A DNA stretch of 13,802 nucleotides, taken from positions 8,728 through 22,529 of the forward strand of contig HF991340.1 of assembly GCA_000431515.1 (NCBI GenBank). Direction: 5' to 3'. The position numbers and the translations under genes were made by a program. Of the stretch, positions 6,696-13,802 are shown one piece after another. This stretch comes from Clostridium sp. CAG:632. GTDB lineage: Bacteria > Bacillota > Clostridia > Lachnospirales > Lachnospiraceae. Each line of letters opens with the position of its first letter. Within the stretch, counting starts at the first letter, position 1. The notes under the pieces were generated by a model that was given only the letters and a program-made list of their open reading frames with translations, did no database searches and was not told where the DNA came from.

Positions 6696-7121
6696 ATGTA
6701 CACGATTGAAACGCAGGTGAGCTTTGACAGTGCTCATTTTCTGGCCGGCTACCAGGGAAAATGTGGTAATATTCATGGACATCGCTGGACAGTTAAAGTG
6801 ATTGCCATGGGAGAACAGTTGGAGCAGGAACAGATGCAGACAAGAGGAATGCTGATGGATTTTTCCAGCCTGAAGGCAGCACTCAGGGAGCTGGGAGATG
6901 CTCTGGATCATGTATTTATTGTAGAGCGGGGAACTCTGGCAGCAGATACGATGCAGTGTCTGGAGCGGGATGGGTTCCGAATCGTAGAGGTTCCGTTCCG
7001 GCCGACGGCAGAGAATTTCGCCAAATGGTTTTATGACCGGCTGGATGCAAAAGGATATCCGCTTCAGTCGGTTGTTGTATATGAGACTCCGAATAACTGC
7101 GCAACGTATAGAAGAGATTAG
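6696..7121 (+). CDS. queD: 6-carboxy-5,6,7,8-tetrahydropterin synthase
   Basis: QueD converts dihydroneopterin triphosphate, made by FolE, into 6-carboxytetrahydropterin, the second step towards preQ0 and queuosine. The 141-residue protein has the expected zinc histidines H14 (DSAHFL), H27 and H29 (NIHGHRW), the catalytic cysteine C23 (GKCGN), a D71-H72 pair, the PTAEN motif (103-107) and a late glutamate E130. The length is normal for the family. ATG 6696 fits the N-terminus of homologues ('MYTIETQVSFDSAHF') and follows AAAAGGAG (6677-6683) with a rather long spacing of about 12 bases. An in-frame ATG at 6579 lies inside the terminator hairpin and would add a low-complexity lysine-rich leader, so I reject it. 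It is the first gene of the operon and sits under the candidate preQ1 riboswitch. Confidence 0.93.
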   Translation: MYTIETQVSFDSAHFLAGYQGKCGNIHGHRWTVKVIAMGEQLEQEQMQTRGMLMDFSSLKAALRELGDALDHVFIVERGTLAADTMQCLERDGFRIVEVPFRPTAENFAKWFYDRLDAKGYPLQSVVVYETPNNCATYRRD

Positions 7122-7132
7122 GAGTTACAGCT

Positions 7133-7798
7133 ATGATTTATAAGGTAGTAGAAACGTTTATCAGCATCAACGGAGAAGGACAGCATGCAGGGGAGCTGGC
7201 ATTGTTCATACGATTTGCCGGCTGTAACTTAAATTGCAATTACTGTGATACCCGGTGGGCAAATCAGCCGGATGTCGTCTATCAGGAAATGACAGAAACA
7301 GAGATCAAAGCGTTAGTGACAGATTCCGGAGTACGGAATGTGACACTGACCGGAGGTGAACCGTTACTTCAGCCGGGAATGTATCAGCTGTTAGAGACGA
7401 TGGGAAGTCTGCCGGATATTAGGATCGAGATTGAGACCAATGGAAGCGTGGACATCGGACCATATATGACATTGATCCGCCGGCCGGCATTTACGTTGGA
7501 TTATAAACTCCCAGGCAGCGGTATGGAAGCCGGGATGAATACGGAGAATTACCGATATCTGACCAAAGAGGATACGGTTAAATTTGTAATATCGGATAAA
7601 GCGGACCTGACGCGGGCAAGAGAGATCATAGAGCAATATCAGTTAGAAGGCCGGTGTGGTATCTATTACAGCCCGGTATTCGGACGGATCCGGCCGGCAG
7701 AAATCGTAGATGATATGATAGAACATCGGTTAAACGGTGTTCACATGCAGCTCCAGATGCATAAATTCATCTGGGATCCGGAGCAGCGTGGTGTATAG
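7133..7798 (+). CDS. queE: 7-carboxy-7-deazaguanine synthase (radical SAM)
   Basis: QueE is a radical SAM enzyme that rearranges 6-carboxytetrahydropterin into 7-carboxy-7-deazaguanine, the third step to preQ0. The 221-residue protein has the cluster-binding cysteines C31, C35 and C38 in 'CNLNCNYCDT', a C-x3-C-x2-C spacing like the common radical SAM motif, preceded by 'SINGEGQHAG', which matches the usual QueE N-terminus. The 'TGGEPLLQ' segment (73-80) is the SAM-binding GGEP motif, and 'IEIETNGS' follows. Near the C-terminus 'HMQLQMHKFIW' matches the usual 'LQ.HK..W' ending. AGGAG at 7120-7124 overlaps the queD stop, and the gap is only 11 bases, so the genes are coupled. Confidence 0.93.
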   Translation: MIYKVVETFISINGEGQHAGELALFIRFAGCNLNCNYCDTRWANQPDVVYQEMTETEIKALVTDSGVRNVTLTGGEPLLQPGMYQLLETMGSLPDIRIEIETNGSVDIGPYMTLIRRPAFTLDYKLPGSGMEAGMNTENYRYLTKEDTVKFVISDKADLTRAREIIEQYQLEGRCGIYYSPVFGRIRPAEIVDDMIEHRLNGVHMQLQMHKFIWDPEQRGV

Positions 7799-7809
7799 GA
7801 GGAATAGAA

Positions 7810-8394
7810 ATGGCAATTGATACAAAGGCAATCGAGGAACATATTCGGGGCATATTGGAAGCACTTGGGGAGAATCCGGACCGGGAAGGACTGGTGGAAA
7901 CTCCGCAGCGTGTTGCCAGAATGTATGAGGAAGTATTTGCCGGAATGAATTATACCAATCGGGAACTGGCAGAAATGTATGGTAAGACATTCCGCGTGCC
8001 GACTGAGCATGAAGACATGGTAGTTGTAAAGGATATTGAGGTATTCAGCTATTGTGAGCATCATATGGCATTGATGTATGATATGAAGGTCAGCGTTGCG
8101 TATCTTCCGAAGGAGCGGGTGATCGGCCTTAGTAAGATAGCAAGGATCGCAGATATGGCGGCTAAACGGCTTCAGCTTCAGGAACGGATCGGAACGGATA
8201 TTGCAGAAATCATTCAGATGGCAACCGATTCCGATGATGTGGCGGTTCTGATCTCAGCGAATCACAGCTGCATGACAGCAAGAGGGATTAAGAAGCCATC
8301 GGCAAAGACCGTAACAACTACATTCCGTGGAAGATTTGAAAAAGAAACAGAGCTCCAGAACCGGTTTTTCTGTATGTTAAATCAGGGAGCATAA
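7810..8394 (+). CDS. folE: GTP cyclohydrolase I
   Basis: FolE hydrolyses GTP to 7,8-dihydroneopterin triphosphate, the shared first step of folate and queuosine synthesis; its place between queE and queC suggests that here it feeds QueD. The 194-residue protein carries the zinc ligands C82 and H85 in 'YCEHH' and C154 in 'NHSCMTARG', the catalytic histidines H84 and H152, and 'IGLSKIARI' (105-113). 'TPQRVARMYEEVF' (31-43) is the typical N-terminal helix. The segment after CEHH reads 'MALMYDMKVSVAYLP' rather than the common 'LLPF.G..HVAY.P', a variant. AGGAGG (7797-7802) overlaps the queE stop codon and precedes the ATG at good spacing, indicating tight coupling. No folate gene lies nearby. Confidence 0.94.
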   Translation: MAIDTKAIEEHIRGILEALGENPDREGLVETPQRVARMYEEVFAGMNYTNRELAEMYGKTFRVPTEHEDMVVVKDIEVFSYCEHHMALMYDMKVSVAYLPKERVIGLSKIARIADMAAKRLQLQERIGTDIAEIIQMATDSDDVAVLISANHSCMTARGIKKPSAKTVTTTFRGRFEKETELQNRFFCMLNQGA

Positions 8395-8416
8395 ACGATA
8401 AAAGGAGGATATGAAT

Positions 8417-9097
8417 ATGCAAAACTTAAAAAACAAGAAGCAGGCAGTTGTGATTTTCAGTGGTGGACAGGACAGTACAACCTGTCTGTTCTGGGCAAAG
8501 GCACGATATGAGGAAGTCATTGCGATTTCATTCGATTATGGGCAGAAGCATAAGAAAGAACTGGAATGTGCGAAAGCAATTGCACAGGAATATGGAGTAG
8601 AACATCATATTTTTGATATGAGTCTGCTGAATCAGCTGGCTCCGAATTCTCTGACGCGTTCAGATATCAAGGTGGATACCGATGCACCGGAAAGTGGAAC
8701 ACCGAACAGCTTTGTTGACGGAAGAAATATGGTATTCCTGACCTATGCGGCAATCTTTGCCAAGCAGAGAGGTATCACAGATCTGATCACCGGTGTATCC
8801 CAGAGTGATTTCAGCGGATATCCGGACTGCCGGGACATTTTTATTAAATCCTTAAATACAACCCTGAACCTTGCTATGGATTATGAGTTTGATATTCAGA
8901 CACCGCTTATGTGGATCGATAAGGAAGAAACCTGGGCTCTGGCAGATGAGCTTGGTGTTCTGGATGTGATCCATGATAAAACATTGACCTGCTATAATGG
9001 AATTATCGGGGATGGCTGTGGAAACTGTCCGTCCTGCAAACTGCGGAAAAAGGGCTATGATCTTTATATGGAGCATAAAAATAAGAAGCAGAAGTAA
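8417..9097 (+). CDS. queC: 7-cyano-7-deazaguanine (preQ0) synthase
   Basis: QueC uses ATP and ammonia to convert 7-carboxy-7-deazaguanine into preQ0. The 226-residue protein has the PP-loop 'FSGGQDSTT' near the N-terminus (residues 14-22) for ATP binding, 'SFDYGQKHKKE', 'SFVDGRN', and a C-terminal zinc site of four cysteines (C192, C201, C204, C207 in 'GDGCGNCPSCKLR'). I choose ATG 8417 over ATG 8411 because AAAGGAGG (8401-8408) is eight bases from 8417 but only two from 8411. It is the last gene of the operon and is followed at once by a strong terminator. QueF, which reduces preQ0 to preQ1, is not encoded in the window, so it must be elsewhere or preQ1 is salvaged. Confidence 0.95.
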   Translation: MQNLKNKKQAVVIFSGGQDSTTCLFWAKARYEEVIAISFDYGQKHKKELECAKAIAQEYGVEHHIFDMSLLNQLAPNSLTRSDIKVDTDAPESGTPNSFVDGRNMVFLTYAAIFAKQRGITDLITGVSQSDFSGYPDCRDIFIKSLNTTLNLAMDYEFDIQTPLMWIDKEETWALADELGVLDVIHDKTLTCYNGIIGDGCGNCPSCKLRKKGYDLYMEHKNKKQK

Positions 9098-9106
9098 TTA
9101 AGAAAA

Positions 9107-9145
9107 CAGTCGGCATCTGAAAATGCAGATACCGGCTGCTTTTTT
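9107..9145 (+). terminator. Intrinsic terminator of the que operon, probably bidirectional
   Basis: CAGTCGGCATCTG (9107-9119) pairs with CAGATACCGGCTG (9126-9138), a 13-bp stem with one G-U pair and one C-A mismatch, then C and T6 (9140-9145). On the minus strand the same stem is followed by TTTTCTT, so it can also end transcription of the convergent lipid kinase gene, whose stop is about 45 bases away. Confidence 0.9.
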
Positions 9146-9190
9146 ATAAATTCATGTATAGTCGAAGGATAAATCGGTTCCATAGTTTTG

Positions 9191-10081
9191 TTAACGGATG
9201 ATCTTTAATGCCTGCTGTTTGTTTTCGATGACAACCTTCGTATGATCACCGCCAAACTCTCCATCCCGTACCCATGGAATCTCTTCTTCAGAGGTAATCT
9301 CTACTTTAGATGCTTTAAAACAGTACATATACTTCTCATTGACTTCACTGATAAGCAGGGAATTAATGATCGCCTGCAATTCAATCGGCTTAGTCGGTGC
9401 CTTGATCAGAAGGCATTCAAATACACCGTCATCAAACTCAACATCATCGGAAACAACGATATTACGCATGCCGCCGACAGAAAGAGAATTGGTGATCATG
9501 GCATAGATAAAGGTGTCTGTGATCACGTGGTCATCATAACGGACAGTCGCCGTATAGGTAGTGACATTATTCAGGTTGCGGATACTGTTCATGATATAGG
9601 CAGCGTGGCCGAATACATTCTTGACCTGCTGATTGGTAGAATAGGATACTTCGGTAAAAGCACCGAAAGCGGCAATATAAACAAAGTAGTCATTCTCGTT
9701 AAAACAGCCGATATCAACCGGAAACGGATGTCCGCTGATGATATTGGTAACGGCGGCCATTGGCTCTAAAGGGATTCCCAGACTCCGGGCAAAGTCATTG
9801 GTGGATCCGGCCGGAATATATCCCAAAGGAATATCACAATTGCTGACCATGAATCCGCTGACAACATCATCCAGGGTTCCATCGCCGCCGGCACATACGA
9901 TCAGATCGTAATCAGCCCCTTCGGATATGACGATATTTTTGCCGTCAAACGGCTGTCTGGTCGGATATACGGTTACCCGGTAGCCGGCATCTGAAAAAGC
10001 GTTAATGACTTCGAACAGTTCTCCCTTAATATGTGTTTTGCCGGCCGTTGGATTCAAGACGAACAACATATTTTTTTTCAT
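9191..10081 (-). CDS. Diacylglycerol kinase-family (DagK/YegS) lipid kinase
   Basis: The 296-residue protein belongs to the DAGK catalytic family. It has 'NPTAGK' (10-15), the nucleotide-binding 'GGDGT' (65-69) and 'GSTNDFAR' (92-99), then a beta-rich C-terminal domain ending with 'VRDGEFGG', the family's usual D-G-E signature. Members phosphorylate diacylglycerol or related lipids; in Gram-positive bacteria DgkB recycles diacylglycerol released by lipoteichoic acid synthesis, which would be a plausible role here but is inference. There is no signal peptide and no transmembrane helix, consistent with a peripheral cytoplasmic enzyme. On the minus strand a strong AGGAGG lies about eight bases before the ATG at 10081. 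The gene is alone on its strand, with its own promoter upstream and a shared terminator downstream. Confidence 0.9.
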   Translation of the reverse strand: MKKNMLFVLNPTAGKTHIKGELFEVINAFSDAGYRVTVYPTRQPFDGKNIVISEGADYDLIVCAGGDGTLDDVVSGFMVSNCDIPLGYIPAGSTNDFARSLGIPLEPMAAVTNIISGHPFPVDIGCFNENDYFVYIAAFGAFTEVSYSTNQQVKNVFGHAAYIMNSIRNLNNVTTYTATVRYDDHVITDTFIYAMITNSLSVGGMRNIVVSDDVEFDDGVFECLLIKAPTKPIELQAIINSLLISEVNEKYMYCFKASKVEITSEEEIPWVRDGEFGGDHTKVVIENKQQALKIIR

Positions 10082-10110
10082 AGAAATCCCTCCTGTAAAT
10101 ATGTATACTC

Positions 10111-10139
10111 AGTATAAACTATTTGATAGTATTCCACAA
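10111..10139 (-). promoter_or_regulatory. Sigma-A-type promoter for the lipid kinase gene
   Basis: Read on the minus strand, TTGTGG (10134-10139) is followed after exactly 17 bases by TATACT (10111-10116). Transcription would start near 10104, about 23 bases before the start codon. The -10 box is one arm of a perfect 13-base palindrome, TATACTCAGTATA (10104-10116). Confidence 0.65.
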
Positions 10140-10195
10140 TACGGATAATCTAAAATTGCTTTGAAAGAAAAATAAACAAATTGTGAAGAAAAAGC

Positions 10196-10211
10196 TGTTC
10201 AATTATGAACA
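10196..10211. promoter_or_regulatory. Perfect dyad TGTTCA-ATTA-TGAACA, possible operator
   Basis: A perfect 6-bp inverted repeat with a 4-bp spacer ends four bases before the -35 box of the glmM promoter. Its centre is about 47 bases upstream of the predicted start, a typical place for an activator site. No regulator gene is in the window, and the dyad could be chance in AT-rich DNA. Confidence 0.4.
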
Positions 10212-10215
10212 CAAC

Positions 10216-10244
10216 TTGCCATCCCGGATAAAATATCCTATAAT
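10216..10244 (+). promoter_or_regulatory. Sigma-A-type promoter for glmM
   Basis: TTGCCA (10216-10221), a 17-base spacer, and a perfect TATAAT (10239-10244) make a near-consensus vegetative promoter. Transcription would start near 10251, leaving a short leader of about 38 bases before the glmM ATG. It likely drives glmM and the glycan genes after it, since no terminator separates them. Confidence 0.85.
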
Positions 10245-10288
10245 AAGATGATATGCCATAATAGAATAGCATGGAAAGGAATAACAAA

Positions 10289-11644
10289 ATGGGAAAATAT
10301 TTTGGAACAGATGGCTTTCGTGGAGAAGCCAATATAGATTTAACAGTAGAGCATGCATATAAGGTAGGAAGGTTTCTCGGTTATTATTTTGGCGAGAGAA
10401 CGAAAAACGGAAGAGCCAGAGTGGTGATCGGTAAGGATACCCGCCGCTCCAGTTATATGTTTGAATATGCTTTAGTTGCCGGATTGACGGCAAGCGGTGC
10501 GGATGTGTGCCTGATGCATGTGACTCCAACACCAAGTGTATCATATATTACTCGTGTAGATGAGTTTGACTGCGGAATTATGATTTCAGCAAGCCATAAT
10601 CCATTCTATGATAATGGTATTAAGATCATCAGTGCCAATGGTTCCAAGATGGATGCATCGGTTGAGAATCAGATCGAGGCATATATTGACGGACTGACCG
10701 ATGAGGTTCCGCTGGCAACCAGAGAGAATATCGGACGGACAACAGATTATTCCAGTGGGCGGAACCGGTATATCGGATACCTGATGACACTTGCTACCCG
10801 TTCCTTTAAGAATGTCCGGGTTGGGCTGGACTGTGCAAACGGTGCATCTTCGACGGTGGCCCGGTATGTGTTTGAGGCATTGGGGGCCAAGGTGTATGTG
10901 ATCAATGCAGAGCCGGATGGTACGAATATCAACGATCACTGTGGTTCCACGCATATTGAAGTATTGCAGCAGTTTGTACGGGAGAAGGGACTGGACATCG
11001 GATTTGCTTATGATGGAGATGCAGATCGCTGTATGGCTGTAGATGATAAGGGTGAGATCATAGATGGAGATAAGATTCTTTACATTTGTGGTAAATACTT
11101 AAAAGAGCGCGGAGAACTGAATCATGATACAGTTGTAACCACTGTCATGTCGAATCTAGGACTCTATAAGGCATTTGACCGTTGTGGTATCCGGTATGAA
11201 AAGACTGCGGTTGGAGATAAATATGTATACGAGAATATGATGGAGAATGGCTATTCTCTGGGAGGAGAGCAATCCGGACATATTATTTTCAGCAAATTTG
11301 CGACAACCGGTGACGGTGTGCTGACATCTTTAAAGATTATGGAGGTTATGCTGGAAAGCAAACAGAAAATTTCAGATTTATTCCATGATTTAACAATTTA
11401 TCCACAATTACTTGTTAATGTAAAGGTTAAGAGTAAGCCGGAGGCAAGGGCGGATCAGGATGTGTGTGCACTCGTGAAGAAGATTGAGGAAGAACTGGGA
11501 GATGAAGGACGGATTCTGCTCCGGGAGAGCGGAACAGAACCTGTAATTCGTGTAATGGTGGAAGCTAAGACAGATGAACTGTGTAATCAGTATGCATATC
11601 AGGTAGTAGATCTGCTTAAAGCAAAGGGACATAGCGTTCGATAA
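10289..11644 (+). CDS. glmM: Phosphoglucosamine mutase
   Basis: GlmM interconverts glucosamine-6-phosphate and glucosamine-1-phosphate on the way to UDP-GlcNAc for peptidoglycan and surface glycans. The 451-residue protein is full length for the family. It has 'KYFGTDGFRGEAN' at the start, the phosphoserine loop 'MISASHNPFYDNG' with S102 as the expected catalytic serine, the magnesium loop 'DGDADR' (D242, D244, D246), the sugar-binding 'GGEQSGH', and the C-terminal phosphate-binding 'RESGTEPVIRVMVEA'. ATG 10289 is chosen because AAAGGA lies about nine bases upstream; the in-frame ATG at 10271 contains that site. The gene ends with two stop codons in a row (TAA TAA). A consensus promoter precedes it, and glycan genes follow after 27 bases. 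Confidence 0.96.
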   Translation: MGKYFGTDGFRGEANIDLTVEHAYKVGRFLGYYFGERTKNGRARVVIGKDTRRSSYMFEYALVAGLTASGADVCLMHVTPTPSVSYITRVDEFDCGIMISASHNPFYDNGIKIISANGSKMDASVENQIEAYIDGLTDEVPLATRENIGRTTDYSSGRNRYIGYLMTLATRSFKNVRVGLDCANGASSTVARYVFEALGAKVYVINAEPDGTNINDHCGSTHIEVLQQFVREKGLDIGFAYDGDADRCMAVDDKGEIIDGDKILYICGKYLKERGELNHDTVVTTVMSNLGLYKAFDRCGIRYEKTAVGDKYVYENMMENGYSLGGEQSGHIIFSKFATTGDGVLTSLKIMEVMLESKQKISDLFHDLTIYPQLLVNVKVKSKPEARADQDVCALVKKIEEELGDEGRILLRESGTEPVIRVMVEAKTDELCNQYAYQVVDLLKAKGHSVR

Positions 11645-11671
11645 TAAGATTCCGGTCTGTTAGGAGAAGAA

Positions 11672-13555
11672 ATGAGTTTAAAAGGATTTATTCAGAAAAA
11701 GAAGAGTGAACCGTTTGACCAGCAGTTGTTTTTGCGGCGGGTTCTTTTGATCATGTATGATGTGGTAGCTATTTTTGCGGCAGGAGCATTGACGATTCTG
11801 CTCCGGTTTAATTTAAACTATGCGGCGATTGAGTTACAGTATATCCAGATGATGTGGAAGTATCTTCCGATCAACATTGTCTGTACGCTGCTTATTTTCG
11901 CAGCGTTTAAGCTATATAGCAGTATGTGGCAGTATGCAGGCCCGTTAGAGGCAGGCAATGTATTAATGGCAAGTGCGGCATCGACAATAGCACAGTTTAT
12001 AGGCTATAATCTGCTTGGTATGCCGATGTTCAGAAGCTATTATTTTATATATGTAATTGTTTTTATGTTCTTGATCCTGGCATCCAGATTTGCATACCGG
12101 TTTCTGCGGATGGTCAAGAATAACCGGCTGACGCATAAGACCGGAAACCGGATCATGATCATCGGTGCCGGAGAGTCCTGCAATATGCTGATCAAGGAGA
12201 TCACGAACAGCAGTTATATCAATGGGCAGGTGAAGTGCCTGATCGATGATGATCCGGCGAAGATCGGTAAGTATGTACAGGGAATCAAGGTTGTTGGTAA
12301 CCGGGATACCATTCTTCATAATGCAAGAAAATATGAGATTGATGAGATCATCATTGCACTGCCTTCTGCATCTAAGAAAAATATTAAAGAGATCACAAAC
12401 ATCTGTAAAGAATCCGATTGTGAGCTGAAGATCCTTCCGGGTATGTATCAGCTGGTAAACGGAGAAGTCGGTATCAGTAATCTGCGGCATGTAGAGGTCG
12501 AGGATCTGCTGGGACGGGAGCCGATTACCGTTAATGTGGATTCGATAGCAGAGTATGTCCGTGGAAAAGTCGTTTTGGTAACCGGCGGTGGCGGTTCTAT
12601 CGGTAGTGAGTTATGTCGTCAGATTGCCAGACATATTCCGAAGCAGCTGATCATTCTGGATATTTACGAGAATAATGCCTACGACATCAAGCAGGAGTTG
12701 GAACGGAAATATCCGAGACTGAACCTGGCGGTTCTGATCGGTTCCGTGCGGAATACCAGTCGTGTAAATTACATTTTTGAAAAATATCATCCGGACATTG
12801 TATACCATGCAGCAGCCCATAAACATGTGCCGCTGATGGAGGACAGTCCGAATGAGGCGATTAAGAATAATGTATTCGGTACCTTGAAGACTGTAAGGGC
12901 TGCGGACAAGTATGGCACGCAGCGGTTTGTACTGATTTCTACGGATAAGGCTGTAAATCCGACCAATATCATGGGCGCATCCAAGCGTATGTGCGAGATG
13001 ATTGTTCAGATGTATAATACCCGTTCCAAGACAGAGTTTGTAGCGGTTCGGTTTGGTAATGTGCTGGGAAGCAACGGCAGTGTTATTCCGTTATTTAAGA
13101 AGCAGATTGCACATGGAGGACCGGTCACAGTCACGCATCCGGATATTATCCGGTACTTTATGACGATTCCGGAGGCTGTTTCTCTGGTTATTGAGGCCGG
13201 ACTGTATGCCAAAGGCGGAGAGATTTTTGTTTTGGATATGGGAGAGCCGGTGAAGATTCTGGATCTGGCGGAGAATTTAATCCGTTTATCCGGGTATACT
13301 CCATATGATGATATTCCGATTGTATTTACAGGACTTCGTCCGGGTGAGAAGCTGTATGAGGAGCTTCTGATGGATGAGGAAGGCTTAAAAGATACACAGA
13401 ATAAGATGATTCATATCGGAAGACCGATCGAGATTGATGAAGAACGGTTTGAGAAGGAGTTAGAGGCACTGAAGCACGCAACGGATAAGGAAGAAGAGGA
13501 TATCCGACCGCTGATCAAGCAGATCGTGCCGACCTATAATCCAAAAGGAGAATGA
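11672..13555 (+). CDS. Membrane-bound nucleotide-sugar 4,6-dehydratase (WbpM/PglF/CapD type)
   Basis: The 627-residue protein has four N-terminal membrane helices (about 24-44, 64-84, 94-115, 122-142). A first nucleotide-binding-like domain follows (GAG at 165-167, IDDDP at 191-195), then a full extended SDR domain: 'TGGGGSIGSE' (304-313), 'AAAHKHVPLMED' (380-391), 'STDKA' (423-427) and 'MGASK' (434-438). The last has Met in place of the usual Tyr of YxxxK, the altered S-M-K triad known for large WbpM-like dehydratases. 'GLRPGEKLYEELL' near the C-terminus is also typical. Relatives convert UDP-GlcNAc to a 4-keto-6-deoxy sugar for capsule, O-antigen or protein glycans. The exact sugar is inferred from the family. 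TAGGAGAAGAA precedes the ATG. It sits between glmM and a sugar-phosphate transferase, which supports a surface-glycan role. Confidence 0.9.
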   Translation: MSLKGFIQKKKSEPFDQQLFLRRVLLIMYDVVAIFAAGALTILLRFNLNYAAIELQYIQMMWKYLPINIVCTLLIFAAFKLYSSMWQYAGPLEAGNVLMASAASTIAQFIGYNLLGMPMFRSYYFIYVIVFMFLILASRFAYRFLRMVKNNRLTHKTGNRIMIIGAGESCNMLIKEITNSSYINGQVKCLIDDDPAKIGKYVQGIKVVGNRDTILHNARKYEIDEIIIALPSASKKNIKEITNICKESDCELKILPGMYQLVNGEVGISNLRHVEVEDLLGREPITVNVDSIAEYVRGKVVLVTGGGGSIGSELCRQIARHIPKQLIILDIYENNAYDIKQELERKYPRLNLAVLIGSVRNTSRVNYIFEKYHPDIVYHAAAHKHVPLMEDSPNEAIKNNVFGTLKTVRAADKYGTQRFVLISTDKAVNPTNIMGASKRMCEMIVQMYNTRSKTEFVAVRFGNVLGSNGSVIPLFKKQIAHGGPVTVTHPDIIRYFMTIPEAVSLVIEAGLYAKGGEIFVLDMGEPVKILDLAENLIRLSGYTPYDDIPIVFTGLRPGEKLYEELLMDEEGLKDTQNKMIHIGRPIEIDEERFEKELEALKHATDKEEEDIRPLIKQIVPTYNPKGE

Positions 13556-13560
13556 TCTGT

Positions 13561-13802
13561 ATGCTGAAACAATGGGAAAAACTTCCGGATATTATGAGGA
13601 CTCCGGAAGTGGCAAAATATTATAGAATTCTGAAAAAGAAGCCGCTTAGTTTATTCCTTAAGCGGCTGTTTGATATTCTATTTTCTCTGATATTGATTGT
13701 ACTGTTGTCACCATTGATGTTGTTTATTACAATCTGGATCAAGTGCGATTCCAAAGGACCGGTGATGTTCCGGCAGGTACGGATCACTACGGCAGGCAAG
13801 GA
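13561..13802 (+). CDS. Polyprenyl-phosphate sugar-1-phosphate transferase, N-terminal part (3' truncated)
   Basis: The frame opens at ATG 13561 and runs off the window after 80 codons. It encodes a charged N-terminus, then 'LKRLFDILFSLILIVLLS', one long hydrophobic hairpin-like segment, and 'DSKGPVMFRQVR', which is the start of the bacterial sugar transferase domain (family of WcaJ, PglC and WbaP). Short members of this family load a sugar-1-phosphate onto undecaprenyl phosphate at the inner face of the membrane, the first membrane step of glycan assembly. AAAAGGAG (13543-13550) lies within the last codons of the dehydratase gene, so the two are coupled; PglF/PglC-like pairs are known to act in succession. 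The catalytic residues lie beyond the window. Confidence 0.88.
   Translation, partial: MLKQWEKLPDIMRTPEVAKYYRILKKKPLSLFLKRLFDILFSLILIVLLSPLMLFITIWIKCDSKGPVMFRQVRITTAGK

Noticed and set aside
9242..9769. Plus-strand open frame of 175 codons opposite the lipid kinase
   Set aside because: It is antisense to a motif-complete kinase gene, has no ribosome binding site or recognisable domain, and reflects codon bias of the real gene.
11963..12490. Minus-strand open frame of 175 codons opposite the dehydratase
   Set aside because: It lies wholly within a well-supported gene on the other strand and shows no domain or initiation signal.
1..13802. CRISPR, tRNA, rRNA, insertion sequence or phage attachment features
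   Set aside because: No repeat-spacer pattern, cloverleaf, transposase or integrase motif was seen on either strand; gene content looks like ordinary chromosomal core.

Overview
The window looks like a chromosomal segment from a Gram-positive gut anaerobe of the Clostridia, most likely Lachnospiraceae. The evidence is consistent AAGGAGG-type ribosome binding sites, tightly packed operons with stop codons overlapping the next ribosome binding site, a moderate-GC purine-rich coding strand, and the flavour of the proteins (SEC-C-tagged methionine aminopeptidase, BMP-family lipoprotein, WbpM/PglF-type dehydratase). The genus is not determined. No mobile element, CRISPR array, tRNA or rRNA was seen.

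Positions 1-6454 hold a run of plus-strand genes with short gaps and no visible terminator: the C-terminal part of a BMP-family ABC substrate-binding protein, a metallophosphoesterase, an SseB-like protein, an MBL-fold hydrolase, a zinc-ribbon protein, methionine aminopeptidase, and one long frame joining a six-helix DUF308/HdeD-like membrane domain to a complete threonine synthase. Two events stand out. A 25-bp tandem duplication shifts the frame at the end of the zinc-ribbon gene and cuts off about 34 distinctive C-terminal residues. The membrane-protein/threonine synthase junction is in frame, although a double stop (TGA TAA) sits in the -1 frame directly before the threonine synthase ATG.

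Positions 6455-9145 form a queuosine-precursor operon, queD-queE-folE-queC, which encodes the steps from GTP to preQ0. Its leader contains a candidate class-I preQ1 riboswitch followed by an intrinsic terminator, so the operon is probably attenuated by preQ1. A strong terminator, probably bidirectional, ends it. No queF (preQ0 to preQ1) is in the window.

Positions 9191-10288 hold a minus-strand diacylglycerol-kinase-family lipid kinase and a divergent promoter region of about 207 bp. That region has a well-formed sigma-A promoter in each direction and a perfect 16-bp dyad just upstream of the glmM promoter.

From 10289 to the end is a cell-surface glycan module: glmM (peptidoglycan and UDP-GlcNAc precursor), a membrane-bound WbpM/PglF-type nucleotide-sugar 4,6-dehydratase, and the start of a polyprenyl-phosphate sugar-1-phosphate transferase that runs off the window. 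Together they suggest synthesis of a UDP-GlcNAc-derived deoxysugar and its loading onto a lipid carrier.
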